Assembly (NCBI GenBank): GCA_963922495.1
Contig: CAWUIH010000011.1
Location: 1-41,555, forward strand
Direction: 5' to 3'
Source of the DNA: CAWUIH01 sp963922495
Lineage (GTDB): Bacteria > Pseudomonadota > Gammaproteobacteria > Coxiellales > Coxiellaceae
Length of the DNA stretch: 41,555 nucleotides
How positions within the stretch are numbered: position 1 is the stretch's first letter; the number at the start of each line of letters is the position of its first letter. The position numbers and the translations under genes were made by a program. Below the pieces are notes generated by a model. The model made no database searches. It was given only the letters and a program-made list of their open reading frames with translations, and was not told the DNA's origin. This document shows, one piece after another, positions 25,951 through 34,058 of the stretch.

Positions 25951-26088
25951 TCATTGTTCGTTGTCCTCGTAATTCATACCCAAGCTTAATTTCAATCGAA
26001 AAAGTATTTCAGCCACATATGAACGTCCATTACGCTGAGCGACTTCTTCTATATTCTCTTTTGAATATTTAAGCACTCTAATTTTCAT
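25951..26088 (-). CDS. Arc/TraY-like ribbon-helix-helix protein (45 aa)
   Basis: This very short gene starts at ATG 26088 with AAGGTGG upstream. The N-terminal MKIRVLKYS could be the DNA-reading strand. The helix block QRNGRSYVAEILFRLKLSL matches Arc (ENGRSVNSEIYQRV) and F TraY (NRSGRSRSFEAVIRLKDHL). In F, TraY binds oriT and the tra promoter and aids nicking. This gene is the first after the minus-strand promoter and lies beside the dyads, which suits the same role. It has a single RHH unit, unlike the tandem F TraY. Confidence 0.75.
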   Translation of the reverse strand: MKIRVLKYSKENIEEVAQRNGRSYVAEILFRLKLSLGMNYEDNEQ

Positions 26089-26175
26089 TTGCGAGCCACC
26101 TTCTTCAGTTCTGATACGCTCCGGGCTGCTGTCTTTTCATATATTGATTCCTATTAGTCAACAAAGACTCAATAT

Positions 26176-26192
26176 GAGATTATTTTAATCTC
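26176..26192. promoter_or_regulatory. Operator-like inverted repeat over the tra promoter -10
   Basis: GAGATTA and TAATCTC are separated by 3 nt, a perfect 7-bp dyad covering the minus-strand -10. Around it are related CTC-N5-GAG sites at 26168-26178 and 26190-26200, spaced 22 bp, with weaker versions at 26219-26229 and 26295-26305. A repressor here would block the transfer promoter; the neighbouring XRE regulator is the obvious candidate. Confidence 0.55.
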
Positions 26193-26209
26193 TTTTTGAG
26201 ACTTGTCAA
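26182..26209 (-). promoter_or_regulatory. Predicted transfer promoter
   Basis: On the minus strand a perfect TTGACA (26209-26204) is followed, after 16 bp, by TAAAAT (26187-26182). Transcription would begin near 26175 and read the Arc/TraY-like gene and the tra operon. The -10 lies inside a perfect inverted repeat. Confidence 0.65.
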
Positions 26210-26241
26210 CCCCTGAGTTGCAATTTGAGATTGAATATACT

Positions 26242-26270
26242 TTAACTTAATGATTTAATATGGCTATACT
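26242..26270 (+). promoter_or_regulatory. Predicted promoter of the XRE regulator
   Basis: TTAACT (26242-26247) and TATACT (26265-26270) are separated by 17 bp, pointing right. A CTC-N5-GAA site at 26295-26305 lies between this promoter and the ATG at 26336, which would allow autoregulation. Confidence 0.5.
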
Positions 26271-26335
26271 GTGATCTAAATTACCTTATTAGGTCTCAAT
26301 TTGAAAACCTCTCTATAGAACCAAGGCACTGTTGA

Positions 26336-26917
26336 ATGGCAGAAAATAATTTGGCGAAACAAATAGGAACAAGGTTACGCCAAGCCAGACAAGGTGCTGG
26401 CTATAAGACCATATCGGACTTTATCAGTAAACATAATTTCCCGAAATCCACTTACAATCAGTATGAAATTGGTGCTAGATCGTTAGGTATTGAATCTGCT
26501 GTCAAATTTGCGCAATTGTTCAAAACCAACCTGATATGGCTGACGACAGGGAAAGGATCCCCGAGATATTCTGATGATGAGATCGTAAAAAATATTCCAG
26601 AACGCCTCAGCGAAGCCGAATTTTTATCAATTATTAAAGCAGAAAAAGAGCTGCCTTCAACAAAATATAAAACACCTTCAAAGAAAAGAGTATCAGAACA
26701 AGATATCACCCTACTGGCCGATATATTCAGTAAAGTTTTAAACTGTTATCAAATTGAAGCTAAGGACGTTGATTTGAAGTATGTATCTGAGATCGCAATA
26801 GGTATTTACTTTGATGCTGTGCAAACTTCCAGCAATAGAGAAGAATTGCAAAATATGATTAATTCTGCGATCTCGACTCTGTCACGAACTTTATCACGTA
26901 AAAAACATTCAGGTTAA
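26336..26917 (+). CDS. XRE-family transcriptional regulator, probable controller of transfer
   Basis: The 193-aa product has an N-terminal helix-turn-helix (about residues 8-70) with GTRLRQARQGAGYKTISDFI and KSTYNQYEIGARSLGIESAV, typical of XRE/Cro-like repressors. WLTTGKGSPRY closes that domain, as in phage-type repressors. The C-terminal 110 residues are helical and unassigned; I see no LexA/CI protease Ser-Lys signature. It is transcribed away from the tra genes, with shared operator-like repeats between them. It most likely represses the transfer promoter and itself. Confidence 0.85.
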   Translation: MAENNLAKQIGTRLRQARQGAGYKTISDFISKHNFPKSTYNQYEIGARSLGIESAVKFAQLFKTNLIWLTTGKGSPRYSDDEIVKNIPERLSEAEFLSIIKAEKELPSTKYKTPSKKRVSEQDITLLADIFSKVLNCYQIEAKDVDLKYVSEIAIGIYFDAVQTSSNREELQNMINSAISTLSRTLSRKKHSG

Positions 26918-26962
26918 TAACGTTCGTTAGCCGTACCTAAGAATTTTTACATCGATCAACTT

Positions 26963-27130
26963 ATGGGAAAAGTTGCACTGATCACTTGAGGATCAAGGAG
27001 CCTTGGAGCTTACTACGCAAAAATTTCATCTTGCAATGGTGCCCATATCATCCTAGAAAGGGCAGTTGAACGGCATTAAATGGTGTAACAGATTGATGGA
27101 GATTGCGTAATAAAAATTGTCGCAGTCACC
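26963..27130 (+). pseudogene. Short-chain dehydrogenase relic
   Basis: Reading from ATG 26963 gives MGKVALIT, stop, GSRSLGAYYAKI, then GAHIILERAVER, stop. This follows the N-terminus of short-chain dehydrogenases (VALITGGSRGLG, then an IIL..R strand), with a TGA where Gly is expected. After a frame change, GDCVIKIVAVT resembles the next strand (VADVT). Beyond 27130 the similarity fades. The region up to 27386 holds no gene I can support. Confidence 0.5.
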
Positions 27131-27386
27131 TTGTTGGTGATGAGATGAATCAAGATGGTACGCCAGAAATCGTGATCCAACTGCTTTTTCTAGGTTAAAG
27201 CATATACCAACAAAACGAGCTAGTAATTTTGTAGATCTGGAAATCCCTTTACTGTTATTAGCGTCAAACACTTCAAACTATATGAGTAACAGTATTGCTA
27301 ATGTTTATGGTAGCTTTTCTTCAAATTAAATTGCAATGAATTGTCTAACTTAGTTTCAAAAGTCTGGCTCCGTAAATATTGTTATT

Positions 27387-28058
27387 TTAGGATTTCGCAT
27401 TATCGACCACCAGTTTTAAACTGGACTTAAATTGCTTAGGCTTATTTCCTTCCATTACTTTAATTATTTCCTTCCTTCGAGTTACTTCATAACTTGTAAG
27501 ACATGGGATCTCTCTGTTTAGAAATGGTTTAAACACTTCAATTTTAGGAAGTACAATTCCGTTTGTCACTTCCTCAAAATTGGCAGTCAATTCATTGTAA
27601 AAATAGTCGCCTAACTGAAGGATCGAATTCGCATGATTAACAAAAATGGTTTTCATGATCGGGTCTTCTTTCTTGGCGGCAACACAATACAACAAGGTGT
27701 AGGGCTCAATTCGGCGAACAAAAACGGTGCCATTATTCAAGCCATAGGCTTTTTTTACACTGGTAATTTCTTTCTGGTACAATTTAACATAGCCTTCGGC
27801 CCAAGTATAAAAATCCAGGTTCTCATACATCAGTGAGCACATGGTGTTATCGTATTTATGGAAACCATGTTCACAATAGCTATCACTAAAACCTTTACTG
27901 GCTGAGATAATAAAAGCTTCCTTTTCTGGTGTAACTACAATTACGGAAAAGTGTGATATTTCTAAAAAATTTTCGATATCTGATTTGAATAGTTTTTTTA
28001 TGAGAGGAATATGAGATTCCGTCATAACATCAATTTTTTGCATGCCATTGGTTATCAT
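27387..28058 (-). CDS. Predicted sensor-domain protein without DNA-binding domain
   Basis: The 223-aa soluble protein has alternating strands and helices such as HFSVIVVTPEKEAFIISA and TVFVRRIEPYTLLYCVAA, reminiscent of ligand-sensing N-terminal domains of LuxR-type regulators, but with no C-terminal helix-turn-helix. Its ATG overlaps the stop of the transporter gene by 4 nt, so they are translated together. It might sense the transporter's substrate or partner another regulator. I do not recognise a named family, and the sensor idea is inference. Confidence 0.6.
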   Translation of the reverse strand: MITNGMQKIDVMTESHIPLIKKLFKSDIENFLEISHFSVIVVTPEKEAFIISASKGFSDSYCEHGFHKYDNTMCSLMYENLDFYTWAEGYVKLYQKEITSVKKAYGLNNGTVFVRRIEPYTLLYCVAAKKEDPIMKTIFVNHANSILQLGDYFYNELTANFEEVTNGIVLPKIEVFKPFLNREIPCLTSYEVTRRKEIIKVMEGNKPKQFKSSLKLVVDNAKS

Positions 28059-29305
28059 ACTACCAACCGTTTTTTGCCCTTAGGTAACATAAAGCTTGCC
28101 ACTAAAGAAATGATTACCAGCATTGGTATAATCAAAATTGCAGATTTATATTCCACCACATAATTTTGTTCGACAAGTAATTGACTATTATTAAAAATAT
28201 TCAAAACAACACCTATTATTTCTGTCGCTGTTGCCGTCACCACCATTACTATCGTCATAACAAATCCAACAGATAACGCGCTATTTTTTGGTTCATTCAC
28301 TTGTCTTAGTATTACGAACGACAATGAATATGCACCGCAAAAGAAGCCAATTAAAAAAAATGTAATATGTAGATAAAAAGCGTTTGCGTTCAATTTAAAA
28401 ACCAACATTAGGAATAGAAGTGAAACCATTACTGCACTTAGCATCATAAGCTTTCTAGTTATATTGGATTTATCTGATAACCAACCCAACAATGGACTGC
28501 CAAATGCCATACCAACCCATGTTAAAGATGCCGCACCTAATGCTTGAACGTAATTAATCGAATACACGTGAGTCAGAAATGATGGGGCCCAGAGACCTGC
28601 AAATGTTGGCAATGGTATGTAAATTAATCCGGCATAAAGACCCACTTTCCAGTTATCTTTGACTTTCATGATATCAGACAGACTAGCAAATAATGAAAAA
28701 TTATTATGTTTTGTTCCTGATTTCAAATCACTTTGTAAAAAAGCCAAGATCAATACTGAGTGAACTATCCCAAAAGCACTTAGATAAATTAAAGTATTTC
28801 GCCATCCTAAACTGTTAACTAGCAAATAAAGGATGTCTTGGCCAAAGATAGCGCCTAGCATTGCAGAAGCAATGGTTAAACCAGACAGGATCCCTGCTAT
28901 TTCTCTTGGAAATAAGGTTGAAACCAACCGCATTGTTCCAACAAATGCAAACGACCCACCTATTCCCATTAACACACGTCCTAAATACCCTTGAAGAAAA
29001 CTATTACTAAATGCAACTACTAAACATCCAGCCACACAAAATGATATCCCTAGTGCAAAAAGAAATTTTTTATTATATCTGTCCATCAACCATCCCACCG
29101 GCAACAACATAACTGCAAAAGCATAATAAAAAGCCGATGAAATACTACCTATCCCAGATACATTTGTGTAATAAGTTTTTTCCATTGCCTGTAACATAAC
29201 GCTTGGGGAAACTTGCAATGAAAACTGATAAAATATAAATGTTATTGCTAATAACCAAGACAACCAAGCTTTATAACTTATATTAAGGTCAGAATTAATT
29301 CTCAT
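28055..29305 (-). CDS. MFS transporter, Pht-like
   Basis: The 416-aa protein has about 12 hydrophobic helices. The N-terminus (FIFYQFSLQVSPSVM, then FYYAFAVMLLPVGWLMDRYN) carries the MFS loop 2-3 motif and resembles the phagosomal-transporter (Pht) type MFS proteins of Legionella and Francisella, which import amino acids or nucleosides. Other MFS groups share this pattern, so the substrate is open. It is the third gene of a four-gene minus-strand operon, 10 bp after the oxygenase. Confidence 0.85.
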   Translation of the reverse strand: MRINSDLNISYKAWLSWLLAITFIFYQFSLQVSPSVMLQAMEKTYYTNVSGIGSISSAFYYAFAVMLLPVGWLMDRYNKKFLFALGISFCVAGCLVVAFSNSFLQGYLGRVLMGIGGSFAFVGTMRLVSTLFPREIAGILSGLTIASAMLGAIFGQDILYLLVNSLGWRNTLIYLSAFGIVHSVLILAFLQSDLKSGTKHNNFSLFASLSDIMKVKDNWKVGLYAGLIYIPLPTFAGLWAPSFLTHVYSINYVQALGAASLTWVGMAFGSPLLGWLSDKSNITRKLMMLSAVMVSLLFLMLVFKLNANAFYLHITFFLIGFFCGAYSLSFVILRQVNEPKNSALSVGFVMTIVMVVTATATEIIGVVLNIFNNSQLLVEQNYVVEYKSAILIIPMLVIISLVASFMLPKGKKRLVV

Positions 29306-29315
29306 TGAATCAATG

Positions 29316-30128
29316 CTAGCTCCAATATGTTAGTGACTGATTAATCCCTCGGTAACCTATAAATGCTCCAACATTTATTCTCGGTTTGCCTTTACCAGGT
29401 GCAACGCCGTGTAATTTTCTGATATTAAAAATTAGCAAGTCGCCCTGTTCTGGTTCTATTACATGAACTGGAGGACCTAACTTCTCCACTGCAACGCCAT
29501 AATTGCCCTCTTTCAACTTGGTATATTCAGCTTCGGAACGAGGCTCCCTCATCCACAAACGAAGGCCACCTCCCTCTTCTGGCACTTGTAGGTAAATACA
29601 GGCTGACAATTGACTAAGCAAACTGTGGGCTTGCAATGAATCAGGTGAATCTCGATCTAGTCGGTCATTATGCGCAAGCAGTTCTACTGTTGGCTCAATA
29701 ATTCTACAAATGCCAACAAAACATTTTTTCCCATACAGTGATTCTAAATTTGCACCTGCAGGCCAGATTTCTTCTAACAATAATCTTATTTTGTCTACAG
29801 GCGATAAATACGGTGTAAATATATTTCTGAGTCTCCACGTATTTGAAATAGCATCTCTGTGATAAATTTCATTTGCTTCTGGCCCATTAATGTTAAAATG
29901 TGCCATTCCAATACTGCCAATATCTTTGGCTTTATTGAAACTACCTCTTTTAGAATGATTTAAAAGACGAGCTGAAACTTCGCGACAGACTTCTTTAGAA
30001 CAAAACTTGGGAACTCGAATAGCGGCAGCATTACCATCAATCACATCCTTGAGATCATTAAAATCAAACAACGCTTTCTCATAAATTGGGTATGTGTCAA
30101 CGTTGGGTAATACTGTTGCTGTGTTCAT
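29316..30128 (-). CDS. 2-oxoglutarate/Fe(II)-dependent oxygenase
   Basis: The 270-aa enzyme has a double-stranded beta-helix fold. The iron ligands are H153 and D155 (LLAHNDRLDRD) and H240 (IRKLHGVAPGK), with R250 (KPRINVG) as the likely 2-oxoglutarate anchor. An intact HxD argues for a hydroxylase rather than a halogenase, which replaces the Asp. The conserved GGGLRLW and GDLLIFN strands support the fold. The substrate is unknown. GGAGG before ATG 30128 overlaps the end of the upstream gene, so the two are coupled. Confidence 0.82.
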   Translation of the reverse strand: MNTATVLPNVDTYPIYEKALFDFNDLKDVIDGNAAAIRVPKFCSKEVCREVSARLLNHSKRGSFNKAKDIGSIGMAHFNINGPEANEIYHRDAISNTWRLRNIFTPYLSPVDKIRLLLEEIWPAGANLESLYGKKCFVGICRIIEPTVELLAHNDRLDRDSPDSLQAHSLLSQLSACIYLQVPEEGGGLRLWMREPRSEAEYTKLKEGNYGVAVEKLGPPVHVIEPEQGDLLIFNIRKLHGVAPGKGKPRINVGAFIGYRGINQSLTYWS

Positions 30129-30130
30129 AG

Positions 30131-30679
30131 CTACGCCTCCACCTGAGCCTGCCTGGGATCAAAAACTTTAAGTCCCTTGTTAAATCGGTGAATTTTTTCA
30201 ACGTAATGTTGGGCAAACCATTTCATCTCTTCTATCTGCTTTTCAGATAATTGAGCTTTTATTTTTCCTGGTGAGCCAATAACAAGTGAACCATCAGGAA
30301 CCTTCTGATTTTCGAGGACTAACGCATTCGCACCTATAATGCAGTTATTTCCAATAACGGCGTTATTCATCACAATCGCGCCAATAGCTATCACTGAGTT
30401 ATAACCAACGGTGCAACCATGGAGCATCGCATTATGCGCGATGGTAACGCCCTGCCCTATTTTCATTGGAATGCCTGGATCAGTATGTAGAACGACCCCA
30501 TCTTGAATGTTTGTATTTTCGCCGATATCGATAACTTCATTATCAGCTCGCACGACAGCGTTGGGTAGAATCGTGACATTGTTACGAATAATCACGGAAC
30601 CAATCACATCTGCACTGTCAGCGATAAAGTAATTTTCGGCTACTACTTTTGGTGTTCTATCTTCAAAAGCATAAAGCAT
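30131..30679 (-). CDS. Gamma-carbonic-anhydrase-like hexapeptide-repeat protein
   Basis: The 182-aa protein is a left-handed beta-helix with repeats such as VIGSVIIRNNVTILPNAVV and the family core ADNEVIDIGENTNIQDG. Three histidines at the expected metal positions are H65, H82 and H87 (AHNAMLHGC). This family includes true carbonic anhydrases and CaiE/PaaY, which accompany acyl-CoA, carnitine or aromatic pathways. It heads the operon with the 2OG oxygenase. AAGGGAGAA precedes ATG 30679. Confidence 0.85.
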   Translation of the reverse strand: MLYAFEDRTPKVVAENYFIADSADVIGSVIIRNNVTILPNAVVRADNEVIDIGENTNIQDGVVLHTDPGIPMKIGQGVTIAHNAMLHGCTVGYNSVIAIGAIVMNNAVIGNNCIIGANALVLENQKVPDGSLVIGSPGKIKAQLSEKQIEEMKWFAQHYVEKIHRFNKGLKVFDPRQAQVEA

Positions 30680-30718
30680 TTAAAAATTCTCCCTTTTGAT
30701 TTATATTGGAATCTAATT

Positions 30719-31591
30719 TTGACATTGATACCAATTTGGTTCCAGGATCTAACATTGTACACGCTTGATCAGCAAGAACATCAGGGCATTACCCTGAAAT
30801 TTAATGAAGGTAACCTTAATAAAAAGGACAAGAACGTGTTAAGCCTAAGGAAATATACTGGGAAACAGCTCGTATCATATTTAAGACAAGGTGATTTCGC
30901 TCATGCAGGAGAAGAAAAAGCTATTGAGCTTGTAATGAGCAAATATAGAAAAGACAATAACCAACAAATTTTAGATGTTGGTTGCGGCCTTGGCGGGACT
31001 GCGAACTATATTCATGAACAAAGCTGGGGAAATGTAACTGGATTTGATGTTGAGAATGAATCAATTCAGTATGCTGTCGAACATTATCCAGCCGTAACGT
31101 TCCATACAGCTGATGTGTGTCATATCAATGAATTATTTATTCATAAAGCATTTGATATTATATGTTTGTTTAACTCCTTCTATGCCTTTAATAATCAGAC
31201 TGCTGCACTAAAAGCCCTAAATGCAATCGCGAAAACTACCACACAGTTAGTCATTTTTGATTATTCTGTTGCATCACTGAACGGAAGTAACGTGTTTTTT
31301 CGAGAAGGCTCTGAAAATCAAACACCATTTAAGCCGGTTGTCATTAACAATATAAAAGCTACTCTTAAAGCAACCCAATGGCAGCTCAATGAGCTTATCA
31401 ATATCACTGATAAATACATTCACTGGTACGAAGAACTGATCAACAAATTAGAAAATAATAAAGATTATATTATGACTGAATTTGGAAAAGATGCCTATAC
31501 TAAGGCTCTCGCTACCTACTCTGATATTTACAATGCATTGACAAAAGCAGAGCTAGGTGGAGTGATTGTTTACGTAGAAAAACTTTCTTGA
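30719..31591 (+). CDS. SAM-dependent class I methyltransferase (TTG start)
   Basis: The 290-aa enzyme has motif I ILDVGCGLGG (residues 84-93), an acidic motif II GFDVENESIQYA, and FDIICLFNSFYAF as motif IV. The lead-in segment YLRQGDFAHAGEEKAIELVM recalls small-molecule N-methyltransferases of the glycine/sarcosine type, but that is a weak guide to substrate. No ATG lies near the N-terminus. An in-frame TAA precedes TTG 30719, so translation must begin at TTG 30719 or a nearby TTG. Only 39 bp separate it from the divergent hexapeptide gene, and its 3' end overlaps the facing transporter by 22 bp. Confidence 0.83.
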   Translation: MTLIPIWFQDLTLYTLDQQEHQGITLKFNEGNLNKKDKNVLSLRKYTGKQLVSYLRQGDFAHAGEEKAIELVMSKYRKDNNQQILDVGCGLGGTANYIHEQSWGNVTGFDVENESIQYAVEHYPAVTFHTADVCHINELFIHKAFDIICLFNSFYAFNNQTAALKALNAIAKTTTQLVIFDYSVASLNGSNVFFREGSENQTPFKPVVINNIKATLKATQWQLNELINITDKYIHWYEELINKLENNKDYIMTEFGKDAYTKALATYSDIYNALTKAELGGVIVYVEKLS

Positions 31592-32832
31592 TATTTATAC
31601 AGACTTATTACAGCAGGCACAGCAATTATAGCCATCGTAATAATTAGCAAAACAGGTGATTCAACATAACCAGTTCGATAAGCTAACCAGCTTGATAATG
31701 TAGGCGCTAAACCACCAAAAATAGCCGTTGAAAATGTAAAACCAATACTTACCCCACTGCCTCGAACCTGTGGCTGAAATAAGCTACCCATCGTTGCATT
31801 AATCACCCCATCAATAAAACTCAATAAGAATGCAAATGTAATTTGTACAATCAGTAATATCGCGATTGATTTTATTTTAAGTAACACAAACAATGGGTAC
31901 GAAAGCATCATCATCATAAAAATGGAGCTAGCAATCCATTTTTTTCTATTATTATCGCGTGAAACATACCCAATACCTAAAGTAAAAAATATTAATGCCA
32001 ATAGCGAAATACTATTTGTTAAGTGTGCTATTGAAGGCTTGATATTTAAATATACACTTAAGTAAGAAGGCATCCATACAAATAGCATATAAAAAGAGAC
32101 AGAAATAAAAGCATTCAATAAAAATACTTGGGTTATTTGATATTTGTATTGTAACAAATTGCCAACATGGGTATTTGGCGTATCCGTCGATTGAGTTATC
32201 TGAAATATTTCAGTTTCAGTTATCCCTCTTCTCATTCTATAGATAAAAAATGCGATAATGGACCCGATGAGAAAAGGAACTCGCCAGCCCCAAACAAGCA
32301 TAAACTCTTTTGATAAGAATATATACAATACTGCAACCGTTAGTGAACCTAAAAAAACACCTAGCATTGAACTTGCCGCAACCAAACTGCAATAGAAATT
32401 TTTCTTTCCCAGTGGTGATACTTCAAACATATAACAGGTACTGCCAGGTAACTCACCACCAGCAGCAAAACCTTGCACTAATCTCAAAATCATAAGCAAC
32501 GCAACTGATAAAAACCCGGCCGTATGAAAAGTTGGTAATAACCCAATTAGAAACGTTGGGATGGCCATCAAAGATAATGACATCTTCAATGCTACACTTC
32601 GGCCATAATGATCAGAAATATATCCGAAAACGACACTACCAAATGGTCTAATAAGATAACTAACGGAAAAAACCATAAAAGACTTTATTAATACAAGCTG
32701 CGGATTATGTTCATTAAAAAACAGTACACCAATTATACTAGCAATATAGGCATAAACAGCAAAATCGTACCACTCGAATACATTAGCTACAAAACCAACT
32801 AATAACAGTCTTCTCTCATTAAACGCTGCCAT
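31570..32832 (-). CDS. MHS-family MFS transporter (ProP-like)
   Basis: The 420-aa protein has about 12 membrane helices. The N-terminal FVANVFEWYDFAVYAYIA and RPFGSVVFGYISDHYGR, then RLVQGFAAGGELPG, are hallmarks of the metabolite:H+ symporter family, which includes proline/betaine, citrate and shikimate transporters. The substrate cannot be told from this. Its start overlaps the LuxR regulator gene by 14 nt, so the two form one operon. It converges on the methyltransferase gene. Confidence 0.88.
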   Translation of the reverse strand: MAAFNERRLLLVGFVANVFEWYDFAVYAYIASIIGVLFFNEHNPQLVLIKSFMVFSVSYLIRPFGSVVFGYISDHYGRSVALKMSLSLMAIPTFLIGLLPTFHTAGFLSVALLMILRLVQGFAAGGELPGSTCYMFEVSPLGKKNFYCSLVAASSMLGVFLGSLTVAVLYIFLSKEFMLVWGWRVPFLIGSIIAFFIYRMRRGITETEIFQITQSTDTPNTHVGNLLQYKYQITQVFLLNAFISVSFYMLFVWMPSYLSVYLNIKPSIAHLTNSISLLALIFFTLGIGYVSRDNNRKKWIASSIFMMMMLSYPLFVLLKIKSIAILLIVQITFAFLLSFIDGVINATMGSLFQPQVRGSGVSIGFTFSTAIFGGLAPTLSSWLAYRTGYVESPVLLIITMAIIAVPAVISLYKYQESFST

Positions 32833-33532
32833 ATTTGTCCGTACTTCTTAAAAACTCTAAAATTTCTGTAATTGTTTTCGATTTCAATTTATTAGTGATG
32901 TTATGAACGTGTGATTCAACTGTCTTATTTGTGATGTGCATTTTCTGTGTTAGATTTTTGTGCGTATTATTTTCCGTCATATAAAGCAAACATAGCATTT
33001 CTTTTTCAGAAAGGACTTCACGAAAAAACATATTGATTCGCATGTGTTTCATCAAGTATAAACATGCTTGTCTTTTCTTGTTGTAGATCTCCCTGTACTT
33101 ATCAAAGATAACAAATCGGTTGACCTTCTCAGTGATATCAAAGCTGGTTGTCAGAATTGCCGATACTTTATTTTTAGAATTTAAAACTGGAACTTTAGTC
33201 ATATTTTGAACATGAACTAAGCCAAATTTATCCAAAAACACCCTACTTTCATCTGTCAGTGTTGAATTCTGCTTTAATACAACATCGTCAAAATCATCAA
33301 TTTGGTTAGCAAATCCTTCCCCCCAATAAGGCTTCATAAAATTATCTAAATCATGCACCGTAAGTCCAACAATTTTCTCAGGCTTATCGATACCATATAC
33401 TTCAAGATTATGCTTATTGCTGCAAATATATTTTCTAGAATATGGATCTTTGATGTGTGCAGGCTCAGGAAATGCTAGCACAAAATCGAATAGTGCATTA
33501 TTGTCTATTTTAAAGCCTGGGGAAATCATCAT
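32819..33532 (-). CDS. LuxR-family regulator with PAS-like sensor domain
   Basis: The 237-aa product has an N-terminal PAS-like domain (about residues 12-135; DPYSRKYICSNKHNLEVYGI and VSAILTTSFDITEK are typical of PAS ends). The C-terminal LuxR helix-turn-helix (about 173-232) has LSEKEMLCLLY and NKTVESHVHNITNKL. PAS-LuxR proteins of this kind are common in Legionella and relatives. It is the first gene of a two-gene operon with the MHS transporter and probably responds to its substrate. Confidence 0.85.
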   Translation of the reverse strand: MMISPGFKIDNNALFDFVLAFPEPAHIKDPYSRKYICSNKHNLEVYGIDKPEKIVGLTVHDLDNFMKPYWGEGFANQIDDFDDVVLKQNSTLTDESRVFLDKFGLVHVQNMTKVPVLNSKNKVSAILTTSFDITEKVNRFVIFDKYREIYNKKRQACLYLMKHMRINMFFREVLSEKEMLCLLYMTENNTHKNLTQKMHITNKTVESHVHNITNKLKSKTITEILEFLRSTDKYGSV

Positions 33533-33697
33533 ACTCTAGCCTTCTGAATTCATATTACCAAAAAATTAAACCTAATTTAACATGGATGGCTTACTGATAT
33601 CGAGTAAACCTTAAACAATCACTGAAGTCTAGTCTAATATATTAAGCTGATAACTATTCTATTCAAAGCATTCATGATTGAGATGCACCCGGTAAGA

Positions 33698-34000
33698 TTA
33701 ACCAATCTCTCTTTTTATAAAATATTTCAACAATAATTCATTGGTCTCAGCTGTTCTTTTCAAAGGAGTTAATTCCTCTATACGCCGCAAATCAGCAGCT
33801 TCTTCTTTTTTGAGAACGTTAGAAATATGCCGTATCGTTATATTATTAATTTCATCCTAAGCAATCCCAAAACTTATTGACTGATCCGTACGTAGTTTGC
33901 AACAGTAATCATATTGTGGACTCAATAACTCTTTCCACTTTCCATAGAAATCTTTTACGCATAACGTACACAGCTTTGTAAGCACCGTAGCAACTACATA
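33698..34000 (-). pseudogene. Degenerate minus-strand coding remnant
   Basis: A continuous frame of 101 codons, interrupted only by a TAG at 33857-33859, reads CTLCVKDFYGKWKELLSPQY before the stop and NVLKKEEAADLRRIEELTPL after it. The amino-acid composition is protein-like. There is no ATG near its 5' end. I do not recognise the family. It borders the IS66 remnant and may be debris of the same insertion or of an older gene. The 165 bp between it and the LuxR gene hold nothing I can identify. Confidence 0.35.
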
Positions 34001-34058
34001 TTATCGATCTAAATAATTTTTTGTCATGGTGTTGCTTCTAAAACTAAAAGGACCAACC

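Noticed and set aside
27053..27271. 72-codon minus-strand frame opposite the dehydrogenase relic
   Set aside because: No ribosome site or recognisable motif; the opposite strand shows dehydrogenase similarity.
29316..30128. 2OG-dependent halogenase
   Set aside because: The iron-binding HxD aspartate (D155) is present, whereas halogenases replace it with Gly or Ala.
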